A DNA stretch of 64,000 nucleotides. Source: Platanthera guangdongensis (lineage: Eukaryota; Streptophyta; Magnoliopsida; Asparagales; Orchidaceae). The notes under the pieces were generated by a model. That model searched no databases. It was given only the letters and a program-made list of their open reading frames with translations, and was not told the origin of the DNA. Below, piece after piece: positions 52,861 to 63,316 of the stretch. Where the stretch lies: positions 76,508,346 through 76,572,345 of the forward strand of contig CM077157.1 of NCBI GenBank assembly GCA_039583875.1, in the 5' to 3' direction. Made by a program: the position numbers and the translations under genes. The stretch's first letter is position 1. Every line of letters begins with the position of its first letter.

Positions 52861-53410
52861 TGTAAAGGCTCTGGGTAGATTCCTTGAACAAACATAGGCA
52901 GACTAAGGATGAATGCTTATAACGTGTTAATTTATTCCTCATAGTCCTCATCCTGAAGCTGGGTCCTGCTTCCATTACTCCTTTAGTAGGTCTCTTAACT
53001 CATGTCTGAACATCCAAAAGATCCACTTCCAACCACTTTACGATATGTATTATCTCAGCTAAGCTCGAGTCTGCTATAAACAAAAGTGGTTGTCCTAGGG
53101 AATCTGCCATGTCTACTATCTCCGCTAGATTCAAAATCCGCAATAAACAAAAGTGCTTGCCTAAGGGTGTCACGCAAAGCCTTTATACAATAGTTTTATG
53201 TACCTGGGATCATCCAAACTTTATGAGGTCGACATATAAAGGTAAACCTAAGGTCATGTTTGTTAATTGTCGTGTCAAAATTAGACATACTTAGTGTAAA
53301 TTACATATGGACACACCACCGCGTCCGCCAAGTCATTTTGTCCCCAAACTGATTAATCGAATGGGGGTGGCACCATTGTTGAATGACTACTTTATTTCAG
53401 GATCGTAGCA
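52861..53410 (-). other. Spacer of M without gag
   Basis: About 550 bases between primer site and protease, with no gag or zinc knuckle. A short degenerate repeat TCTACTATCTCCGCTA / TGTATTATCTCAGCTA occurs at about 53046 and 53112. Confidence 0.6.
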
Positions 53411-53421
53411 AGCTGATACCA
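53411..53421 (-). other. Primer binding site of M
   Basis: Minus TGGTATCAGCT, two bases from the LTR end at 53424. Confidence 0.75.
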
Positions 53422-53423
53422 TT

Positions 53424-55321
53424 TGTAAGACCCCCCCTCTCGGAACACAAAACACGGCACGAGGGGAGTCTTATGCACAGAACAGCCGCCTATTTTGTCG
53501 GCTATAACCAATATCAACCAATGATAACCCAACCAAGAATATAAAATAGAAGTCAATACACACATAAGTAAAATAGTCCAAAAAGTACATCAAGAAAAAA
53601 GAAGCTACAACAAGCATGTATAATATAAGAGTACGAGTAAAACTTGCCCAAAGGGCTACATCATGAGTCTCTCAGAACTCACATCAATCACTGACGGTAG
53701 CGCTGGCTCTGTCCCTTCAGGCCCTGTCATCCTGGCCTGGCTGTCCTGCTGTATAACCTGTTGCGCTCTACCTGCGGAGTTTCCTCCTGAAAAGGAAGAC
53801 GTAGCAACCGTTTGTCATAGGACTAAGTGGCGATCACATTCGCTCCCCCGGCGACTTCTCGGCACCGGGCGAAGAAAATAATAAGGGTACAATATATATA
53901 AATAAAACAGTAGTACGAACAGGTGGTATAGAGTGAGAAATATCAAGTAAATCAGCAGTATAATAAATGAGTAAATAATCTACTCTAGCAGTTCTATCAT
54001 CTACAACAGTATATGAGAAATGTAACGCTACAATAGAAAGTAACTCAACTTATATGAATGACCATACAGACATATAAGTTGTGGATCAGCTCAACAGTAA
54101 ATTAACTCATCGTATAAGAGTCCCCATACAAACTTATATGATGAGGATCTTGTGTATGCAATGAAAAGTAATGCCATTAATGCAATGCAATGACTCACCA
54201 ATGATCACGCACATACAACTGCTATGAAGACACAGACTTGTAGTTCCCACTTTTCGAGCACGTAGCTAACCTCTCAGTCGTCAACCGTCATGGCCAAGCG
54301 GTGACAGTAGAGCGGGCTTCTCCACTACTAGGCGGGCATCCACACTGCCAAGCCTAGGACTCCGTACGCCTCAATGCTAAGAACACAATAGCGGAGCTCA
54401 CATGCGTCTTACGGCTCAGAAGGGGTATCGGGTAGATGTGCACCAAGAGCCCAGCCCAACTGGCCTATATTCGTGGCACAGAAGGTGCATTTGTGAACAA
54501 ATCACCAAAGGACCACAACCAACTGTCCACTAGTACGAAGGGTGCCTTAGGAAGTGAGCACCGAGGACTAAGGCCAAACCGTGCAAGTCTAGCTATCAAC
54601 TCCCATCGGTGTGACGACTGGCGAGCCGTAGACCTGCCACACTATCCTTAACCTAGGATTACAACACCGCGTGTTGACTCACACCATATGCATTTCACAA
54701 ACGGGGCTCCAACTTGAGCCCCTTTTCATTATTCACATTTCATGCTCAACAACACATAAGAGCTCCACACTGAGTCACTTACCAATACATAATTCCAGTG
54801 CGGCAGCACACAAGTACTTTCAATCCTTCCATATTTTCGTGCATCCAAGCACACCAAGGGTTCACCATCAACATAATGGTACTCCACACATATTCACCAA
54901 CCATTTGGTTATCATAATTACATGTATACTATGATCACATGACTTTAACATCACTGGTTACAATTCTTTTACCAAGTTCGAACTATTCGTGTACTTATGG
55001 ATCTACCAACTAAAAACCATCAACCATTTGTTCATCGCAATTACTACATATTATGTACAGCAAACTTCAAGTCAATCTTATCATTATTCATTCTATTTTC
55101 ATTATCATGTACATCCCTATCGATTCACATATTTAAGTCATTCCAACCATCCAAACTCGTCAATCCATTTGTTCACTAACCTCCACCAAATCACCTCGAT
55201 CAAGTACACTTTACTACACAATTTGTTCATTAAGCATCTATCCAACAAATGTCATTAACATATTTTATCACAATTACTTGTAGACTAAATTCAACAAAAC
55301 ATTAACGTTAATGTACTACTA
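53424..55321 (-). repeat. 5' LTR of element M, interrupted by K2
   Basis: On the minus strand it ends GGTCTTACA at 53424 beside the primer site. It continues right to 55321, where LTR K2 begins, so its own start is displaced. No hairpin array is visible in the part present. AT-rich, non-coding. Confidence 0.7.
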
Positions 55322-57512
55322 TGTAACGCCCCGAAACTCAAAAGAGCGACGGGAGGCGTTTTGGGCCAAATTTGGAATTTGGCAGGGGGCACACGGCCTG
55401 GGACACGGGCGTGTCCCAGGGCGTGTCGTGTTTGGGTCGACGATTTGGCCGTGAGGTCGACGAATTCTGGAGTCGACGATCATCGAGCAGCGAACACGGC
55501 ATGACACACGAGCGTGTCTCAGGGCGTGTCGAGCTCGTGTCGACGATCTGCCAGGGAAGTCGACGATTTTTGTTTGACGATGTGTCGAGATAGGGAACAC
55601 GGCCTAGGACACGGGCGTATCCAAGGCCGTGTCGGGTGGTCGACGAACTGCGCTCGATGAAGTGTCGAGACAGTGAATACGGCCTGGAGCCCAGGCATGT
55701 TCAAGTTTTACACGGGCATGTCAAATAGGACACGAACGTGTCCAAGACTCGTGTGAGTCTCGGGTTGGTGTTGGTCCTGTGTTGATGGAGGAACACGCCC
55801 GGGAACACGGCCGTGTACTGGATAACAAGGGCGTGTCAAGTCAAACATGGGTGTGTCGGGTGCCCGTGTAATTTTTGAGACGCATCGATTTCGACGGCGA
55901 TTGGGGGACACGGCCCTGGACATGGGCGTGTCACAGGCCTTGTTCGGCCCAGATTTTGCATTTCACCCCCGAATCGTGGCCATTCGTTTCTTTATTTTTG
56001 GATCCGACGGCTAGGGGCTGCTAGTGCTTGGATATACCCGAGATTGGGCCTTTGAAACCCTCGTTTCACTTGAGTGGTTCTCTTTCTAAGTCTAGAGAGA
56101 GGGGAGAGCAAAGGAGGAAGAAGAAGCCTAGATTCAGTCATCGGCGGAGCTTCGGAGCTCCAAATCGTGAGCCGACTTCGGATCTACGGAGGCAAGGAGA
56201 TTGCGGAGCTTTTCATCTGCATACATTTCCATGGCACCAAGGAAGAACGCTAGGATAATGATTCTCTACTTGAGCATGTGAAGCTCTACTTCTTTTGCAT
56301 AGGGAAGCCCGCTCTCGCGAGTTTGCGGTGAGTTTGAGGAGTTCCTTCGGGTACACATGAATAGTCCCCGTTGTGTACATATTGAGTCCGTAATCGAAAA
56401 TGGACATAGGTATGATGTGTGAAGCCTACCCAGACAAGTTGGTCTGGATCGGTGATGTTGCATTGCATAAGGTCCAGAGAAGACTACGTGCGAATGGTTG
56501 TTTTTCGAGTTTTCTACGTAGTAGATTGCAACAGGGAGCCTTGGGTATTAACTCCAATGTGCACCCAAAAAACTGGGCAGATGCGTGATTCTGCCAACAT
56601 GGTGGCCTGGGAGACAACTTGAACATAACCGGGTTATGTGAAGTGTGTAACGGAAACAGGACTCGAAGAAGTTTGACCCGCGCATATGGCTTAAATTATC
56701 GTTGCGATGTGAGCATGGGTTAGGCGGAACCGTACCCGTTCTATGTCGTCCGGTTGGAGTCGTTGGCATAGATGAGTGCCTTAGGCGGTCTATGGCTTAA
56801 AATGACGTGACTAATGCCTGAAAGACAAATGCTCATAGTTTGGACATCACAGTGGCGGTGGTGGGACCGAAATGTCTATGGCTCTAATTGACATGGCATT
56901 GAACGGTTCATCGAGAATGTGCCCAGAGTGCACGGGGCGTTTGGTCGTGCGTGCCAACGCCTGTGATGAAATGTATATCTATATTGCTTGGTTATGCTAA
57001 TAAAGTGCATGGACGGAGCATCGCCGCCCCGAGTTGGGGGCGAGATCGTTATAATTTGTTCAACATTGTTGACCGTTGCTTTGGTTTGCCACCGTTGCGG
57101 TGGATTGTTCTTGCAGGTGTTGCGGAGCCGAGCGGTAAATGGCGGGCTAAAGCCCAAGTTGCTGTGCTGGCCCTCGAAGGCATAATGCTTAGTGTTTTCT
57201 TTTATTCATGTATGGCCGGCCTGCGTGCAGAGGTTTGGAAAACACTTCTATTTGAGTAAACAATCGTAAGGCCTTAAGGCCATTGTACTTGTGTATTTGT
57301 ACGTGCATTCCGTGGCTTGTTATTGGACATTCATGCTAGTGTTGGGTTCTTTATTAATGCAACTATTATAATTGTTTCCGCTAGAATGCTCTGTGTAGGA
57401 CGTTGATATTAGTTGGATGGTTTCCATTGAGTAACCGCCCAGTCTGTATGTGGTATATATCGTCGGGCCCCGGCCGGACCTACTGATATATGCTATGCGA
57501 CAGATAGGGGGT
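55322..57512 (+). repeat. LTR K2, sister copy of K, cut by element O
   Basis: Starts TGTAACGCCCCG and aligns by eye with K along its length (same array, GGATCGTGGCC-like core, TTGGTCTGGATCGGTGATG, distal ACGTTGATATTAGTTGGATGG). It has the uninterrupted GCGTT site that I used in K. It stops at ATAGGGGGT, about six bases short of the expected GTTACA end, where LTR O begins. Confidence 0.85.
55388..55950. repeat. ACACGGGCGTGT hairpin array in LTR K2
   Basis: Includes a perfect 11-bp-arm hairpin CCTGGGACACG/CGTGTCCCAGG (55397-55420), followed by GTCGACGATTT and TCGACGAACTGCGCTCGA motifs and several decayed units. Confidence 0.9.
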
Positions 57513-58489
57513 TGATGTGCCTGCGAACAGACTCTTACTGTGGTTGTTTCGGTGAGTCGATCGCCGCGGGCTTGCTCGGGTAGGCAAGTGCACCTATCGC
57601 AAGTAGTACTCGATATTCGGGGGAATACCGAGGTCGTATTGTTCTCGGGGTCGCGTTGACTATTCTTACTCCTCCGGGAGGACTATTATTTTACTGAAAG
57701 TAAGGTGGATTTTTTTACTTAATAAAAGGAGGAAAAGCAAAGGAGCAAAAAAACGTTTAGAAAATATTCGATGAAGGGTTAACGCTCGGCATCGAATCGG
57801 ATTAAGACTAAAACAATTTTTAATAATAAAAAGACTTAGTTTTCAAATTAATAATAAGGCAACTTGGCCGTGGAGGTTCCACAAATGTGAGCTCACCTAG
57901 CTATAGGGATATCGCTCACCTAAACGTTAAGACTATTCGACCGAACATTAGTCCGACGAAGGATTCCTCTTAACGCCCGCTTTATGCTAAGAACCCCGCT
58001 ATTGGGTGGGGAACCCAATCCGGTAGAATTACGCTTGTCCTCTCTCGAGGGTATGCACGCAACTCTATTTACCCAGGGGTGATCGGTCCATATGCACGGC
58101 CTCTCGGCTAGCTAGCATATGGACTACGGAAATAGGGCCCACACATCGATTATGTGGTCCTACGCGTCGTAAACCCGGGGTAAACCTAAAGTGCTTAAAT
58201 TAAAATGAAAATAAAGAGCTTCAATTATTATAAATCATTTTAAATGTCGCAATGCTCTTCGATGCCGAGGCTAATAGCGATTAGCCACACATCGGTATGG
58301 GGACGGCTTATAATTTAGTGAGACGCGAGTTCGAAATTAAACAGTAAACGTTTATAAGAAAGGGACACAAGAAAAATAACAACATTTAGAAAGCTAAAAA
58401 GTTAACTAAAACGAGAACTCACGCACACTCCAAATTATAAATTAAACAGAAACTAAGTTACACATAAAAGAAAATTGCATATTTCACAT

Positions 58490-58840
58490 TTGCGAGTCCC
58501 ACTCAAACGAGTGGGGGCGGTAAATAAAAGCTGAAAATTGCAAGTCCTACTCAAACGAGTAGACTGAAATGAAAGCGAGTCCTACTCAAATGAGTAGGAG
58601 AAAATAAATGCGATTACAGGGCTATAAAGTTTGGCCATTTAACTCAAGTGAGTAGGCGGAAAAATAAAGAAAGAAAAATTGCAAGTCCTACTCAAACGAG
58701 TAGGACTGAAATAAGGTCCGGCCATTTGACTCAAGTGAGTAGGCGGAAAAATAAAAAAAGAAAATAACGAGTCCTACTCAAATGAGTAGGACTGAAATGA
58801 AAGCGATGCGCCATTTAACTCTTAATGAGTAGGCGGAAAT
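58490..58840. repeat. CCTACTC/GAGTAGG hairpin array in LTR O
   Basis: Eight units such as GTCCTACTCAAACGAGTAGG and the partly altered CCATTTAACTCAAGTGAGTAGGCGG, about 45 bp apart. Arms CCTACTC and GAGTAGG enclose AAAC, AAAT or similar loops. Confidence 0.9.
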
Positions 58841-58889
58841 AAATACACACAGACACACACACTCCATAAGAGAATTCAAGAAAGCAATA

Positions 58890-59040
58890 AAGCTAACACC
58901 TACACTCACACACTCTACATAATTTGAACAAAGCATTAAAGGAAAGCAATTAAAAGAAAGCGTTAAAATTTAACACCTACACTCACACACTCTACATGAT
59001 TTGAACAAAGCATTAAAAATTATACACCTACACTCACACA
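58890..59040. repeat. CACCTACACTCACACAC tandem repeat in LTR O
   Basis: The phrase ACACCTACACTCACACAC plus AACAAAGCATTAAA occurs three times (about 58890, 58973, 59025). Confidence 0.8.
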
Positions 59041-59823
59041 CACAACATGAAAAATCAAAGTTACCTAAAAATTAAAACTTTTACTTTTTCAAGCATAGGT
59101 TTTGCCAAAAACAAATAAAAAGAAGAAATTACAATTTTAGAAGACAAAAGTTTTTCAAAACAAATTAAAAACCAAAGTTTTTGGAAAATTAAAATTTCAA
59201 CATTTTCATTCCTAGGATTTCATAAAAGAGCTAAAAAAGTTGAAATAAAAGAGAAAGAAGAAAAAAAAGGTTTTCATCCTAAAATAAAGCTAAGTAAAAA
59301 AAAACAAAAGAAACTTTAGTAACTCTTTTACACATTCATAAGAGTGAAGATGTTGAAGAAATTAAAAGAAGACAAGAAAAAAAAAGAAAAACCTAATTCA
59401 TCATTTCATGAATTTCAAACAAAACCTAACTTGAGAAAAATTAAAGGCATGTAAAGAGGAAAACCTATCATCCCTAAGCATGAAAACAAGTAAAAAAAAC
59501 ATGTAAAGTAAGCATGTTACACTCATACACACACACACACTTTTCATAAATGAAGAACAAAGATGAAACTAAGAATAAAAAGGAGAAGGAAAGTGGGCAC
59601 AAGTGTTCATTCCAAAGCCATATATGAAGAGAAAATTTAACATTTTATTGATTAAAATGAAACTATTACAAGCTATTACAAGTGCTAAAACTAAAGCAAA
59701 ACAAGACTTGAAATAAAAAAGGGAGAAATCTCCTTACATAGCTTTGAAAATCACGGATGCAGCCAACAAAAAGACACTAAATTGGCCCAAAAATCTGAAC
59801 CCTTGGACCTTACAGAACTGGGC

Positions 59824-59831
59824 TATTTATA
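59824..59831 (-). promoter_or_regulatory. TATA box of LTR O
   Basis: Minus TATAAATA within CCTATAAATAGCC, close in sequence to the TATA box of copia LTR B. The hairpin array begins 17 bases upstream. Confidence 0.75.
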
Positions 59832-59847
59832 GGAAAAAATTTCTAAG

Positions 59848-60410
59848 TACACGCCCTCGGTCACGAGCGTGTAGGGGGGGGGGGCGTGACAGTACTATTC
59901 ATGAAGGCGGCCGGCGATTGGACAGCAAAGTTGACTTCGGGCTGAGTTCGCAGCAGTCACGCCCCAGGTCACGGGCGTGACTCTGGGCGTTTCGGGGAGG
60001 TAGAATCGGGCGCAGGTTGCGTCAAATGTCCTCGGCAGCATCCTGTCGGGCCAGCTGGAAAGGTCACGCCCCAGGTCACGGGCGTGACTCTGGGCATGTT
60101 AGTTGGTGTCGACACTCGACGAATGTCGAGTGGAAAGTGTCGAGTCGAAATCGTCGAGCGGAAATTGAGTCACGCCCCAGGTCACGGGCGTGACACTAGG
60201 CGTGACTGTTGGTGTCGACACTCGACGATCGTCGAGAGGAGAGGACACGGGCTTGGGTCACGCCCCGTGTCGGGTGACACGGGCGTGTCGCCAGGCGTAT
60301 CGAGCTTTTACTTCACAAATTTTCCGATTTCACGGGAAATGCGCAGTCACGGCCCGGTCACGGGCGTGACCAATGTGTCACGGGCGTGTACTTCCCAAAT
60401 TTTGGCAGAT
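59848..60410. repeat. TCACGGGCGTGA and GTGTCGACAC hairpin array in U3 of LTR O
   Basis: Four copies of GTCACGCCCCAGGTCACGGG with a paired GCGTGAC following, two copies of GGTGTCGACACTCGACGA, an ATCGTCGAG motif, and a unit GACACGGGCGTGTCGCCAGG. It mixes palindromes otherwise seen in copia B, copia A and gypsy G. Confidence 0.9.
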
Positions 60411-60564
60411 TTTGGAATTTTTCTGCAAAATAAAATAAAACAAGTTAGAAGCAAATTTACAAGAATAGGAACATTTTATTGAACAAAAATAAGTAAAAAC
60501 GATGAAAATAAATGAAAATGACTAAATTAATGTGCATAAAAATACGTATATTTACAGTTCATCA

Positions 60565-60580
60565 AATACCCCCATACTTA
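60565..60580 (-). other. Polypurine tract of O
   Basis: Minus AAGTATGGGGGTATT abutting the LTR start at 60564. Confidence 0.8.
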
Positions 60581-62323
60581 GGCTTTTGCTATTCCAGAGC
60601 AAAAGTTTGAGGTGAATCTATAAGGAATAAAAAAAACTCTAAGTTTTGGCTATCGCTTAATCAATTATAAGAGAGATCGAAATAAATATACGGGGTGTAA
60701 GAGTTAAGTCCTAAAATTATGTAGATGATTTAAATAGCGCAAAAGTTTTGGCCAAAAGACTTCTTGATGTAATCAATTAGAAGGCAACATTTGTAATGGT
60801 TAGATTAACGAAAATAGTTTGGAATTATAAGAACTCTGCTTATACGAGTGCTACCGGAAATAATACAATTTACTAATTATGCTCTCAAAAAGATTTTTGA
60901 ATTAATTCTAGAATCGTGTAATTGGCTAAGGGGGTAGTGTGGTTTATGAAGAGGGTTTTGATATTTGAGGTGAGGTAATTTTTTCTCGAACCTCCATGTT
61001 TTTTTCTTTTGGATTATTAGGAAAACGAAATCTTATTTTCCTAATATGATTTTTGTTTTTCAACTTCATAAGAAAAAATTAACCCAATGTATATTTGTAG
61101 GAGTAATGAATTTTATCCTCTTACTCCCTATATAATCTTTTAAAATTATTGGGTGCCTATGTTTACGGAACGAAATCTTATTCCCATTGACATAGGATCT
61201 TTTAAGGATAGAAAATTTTATCATGCCAAGTAGGTCATGAAAAGTAAGGGGAGAAAGGAAAACTAGATTGTAATCCTAAAAATTTTTGAGAGCAACCTTA
61301 ATAATTTGTACGTTCCAATTTTTCAGAGAGCTAAAAGTAAGTATAATTGAATTCTATAGTCGTTATTTCCTAACATAATATACGTGCTCCTATTAATGAG
61401 AAATTAGAAGTAGTGCATAAAACGAGTTTGCTAGTTTTAACAAAGCATAACTAATTCTTTAAAACTTAACCCCGGCTATTTAAATGTTTCAATCAATAAT
61501 TAACAAACGGGTAGCAAACAGAGAATTAATAGTATTCACATATAAATAAACTCAGAACAGAATTTTTGGATAGCAGAAAAGTTAAGTATGGAATATTTAA
61601 TTTATTTGTTGCAAAACATTTTTTTGTTTGATTTTTATAGTTTTTATTATCATTTTTTGTTTTTGTATTTTTTTGTTTTTGTATTTTTTTTGTGTTTTTC
61701 ATTTATTATCTTTTTTTTTTGTATTTTTGTTTTTCGCAATTTTTTTTGAAAATTTTGTTTTTTGAACTATTATCTTTTTTTTTGTATTTTTTTAAGAGAA
61801 TTTTCATAATATGTACAAAAATAAGGGAATAAAAAGGTTTGTACAAGAATGAGGAAGGGAGAGAGAGAAAAGAGGAAGAGAACAAAACAAAAAAAAAATT
61901 TTGGATTTTTGTTTTTTCATTTAAAATTTTTTTGTTTTTTCATTTAAAATTTTTTTGTTTCATTTTAAGATGTTTTTAAATTTTTTTTGTTTTTGTTTTG
62001 TTGTTATATGTATTTTTTTGTATTTTTCTTTTTTGAGAAGGAGAAAAATTGAAGTGCAGAAAGTAAATCACGAAAATACCCCCATACTTAAGTCCAACAT
62101 TGTCCCCAATGTTGTATCGTAAGTATGCGGAACAGAAAGGAAAGACAATATGTACAAAGAAAAGAAAGGGAAGGGGGTAGAAGCTTCCCTGAAACGCGGT
62201 GGGGAAGGCCGATCAGAAACCCTGCGTTTATTAGAAAAAGCAGCAAAGATAATGAGGAAAGGGCGAAAAAGATAAGCGAGGGGTGCCTCCCAGGAGCGCT
62301 TTGTTTATAGTCGTGTAGCTTGA
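60581..62323 (-). other. Non-coding region between pol and LTR of O
   Basis: No open frame of note. Low-complexity T-rich DNA (A-rich on the element strand) fills 61600-62040. At 62070-62118 a second AAGTATGGGGGTATT lies beside the hairpin CAACATTG-GGGA-CAATGTTG. Confidence 0.65.
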
Positions 62324-63316
62324 CTATTTTGGCGGGTTTATAATGTGGAGGAAAGTTATGGTTTCGCTAAAACCGATCACTGGGTCGCCTGCTATATAAG
62401 ACTTTAACCGATGACCGTTTACTTTACAAGAGCCTTTGTCCGGGTGGGAGACGAGTACGGTTCCATATGGAAAAACCTCTTCAACTAGGAAGGGACCGGA
62501 CCATCTAGATTTTAATTTACCTGGAAAAAGCCTAAGACGTGACTTGTAAAGAAGGACAAGATCGCCTGGAGAAAATAATTTTTGGGACTTGATTTTTCGA
62601 TCGTGATATAACTTAGAGCGCTCCTTATAGAATTTATTGCTCTCGTAAGCGTTCGCACGCCAATCATCGAGCTCGTTTAGTTGCAGTTTTCTATTCTGAG
62701 CGGCTAAGTTGGAGTTGAGGTTTAAGAGTTTTAAAGCCCAAAGTGCGCGATGCTCTAATTCTACGGGTAAATGGCACGCTTTGCCGTAGACTAACCGGAA
62801 CGGCGTACATCCAATAGCGGTTTTGTATGCCGTCCGATACGCCCACAACACATCGTCGAGTTTAACGGACCAATCTTTCCTATTTAGCGAAACGGTTTTT
62901 TCTAAAATTCGCTTAATCTCTCGATTTACTACCTCGACTTGGCCACTTGTTTGCGGGTGGTAGGGGGTGGCAAGCTTGTGTGTGACTCCGTATTTAGCTA
63001 ACGTCTTAGCCATAAGAGCGTTACAGAAATGCGTTCCCCTATCACTAACAATTGCGCGAGGCGTGCCGAAGCGAGAAAATAATTTTTTAAGAAATGTAAC
63101 GACAACTCGCGCATCGTTGGTGGGGAGCGCTTCCGCCCACCTCGATACGTAGTCGACCGCCACTAAAATATACATATTTTTGAAAGATGGACGTAGGGGG
63201 CCAACGAAATCTATGCCCCACAAATCGAAGACTTCGCACTCTAAAAACATGTTTTGGGGCATCTCGTCGCGACGAGAGATGTTACCCGACCGCTGAAAGC
63301 TATCGCATGCGCGCAC
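62324..63316 (-). CDS. Integrase of element O (Athila type)
   Basis: 330 open codons. Core residues: WGIDFVGP (D), [21 protein letters not shown] (D) and [22 protein letters not shown] (E). Then [20 protein letters not shown] and a C-terminal [16 protein letters not shown] segment; no chromodomain, as usual in Athila. The H2C2 finger upstream is damaged: the second Cys of the expected CxxC reads Phe (ACDSFQ) and a TAA precedes it at about 63392. The core looks whole but the enzyme is probably inactive. Confidence 0.88.
   Translation of the reverse strand: MRACDSFQRSGNISRRDEMPQNMFLECEVFDLWGIDFVGPLRPSFKNMYILVAVDYVSRWAEALPTNDARVVVTFLKKLFSRFGTPRAIVSDRGTHFCNALMAKTLAKYGVTHKLATPYHPQTSGQVEVVNREIKRILEKTVSLNRKDWSVKLDDVLWAYRTAYKTAIGCTPFRLVYGKACHLPVELEHRALWALKLLNLNSNLAAQNRKLQLNELDDWRANAYESNKFYKERSKLYHDRKIKSQKLFSPGDLVLLYKSRLRLFPGKLKSRWSGPFLVEEVFPYGTVLVSHPDKGSCKVNGHRLKSYIAGDPVIGFSETITFLHIINPPK

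Larger units (their letters stand above)
50158..55321 (-). mobile_element. Ty3/gypsy element M (Tekay/Del-like), gag deleted
   Basis: Minus order: 5' LTR (55321-53424), primer site, a short spacer without gag, protease, RT, RNase H and integrase, ending where LTR L has inserted. The RT and RNase H phrases are those of Tekay/Del elements. It has many nonsense codons and shifts, so it is an old copy. Confidence 0.8.
57513..60564 (-). repeat. 3' LTR of element O (about 3.05 kb)
   Basis: Starts TGATGAACTG at 60564 next to the polypurine tract and ends GGCACATCA at 57513. U3 carries the array 59848-60410. TATAAATA is at 59831-59824. R/U5 carries a second hairpin array (58490-58840), and a 60-90-bp repeat containing CACCTACACTCACACAC (58890-59040). 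The rest is AT-rich and non-coding. Confidence 0.85.

Noticed and set aside
50158..55321. A gag-protease intron in M like those of G and H
   Set aside because: Gag is missing and no matching acceptor is seen before the protease start, so the site cannot be assessed.
61600..62040. Possible structured RNA or matrix-attachment region in the T-rich stretch
   Set aside because: Simple low-complexity T/A runs; nothing specific can be supported from sequence alone.
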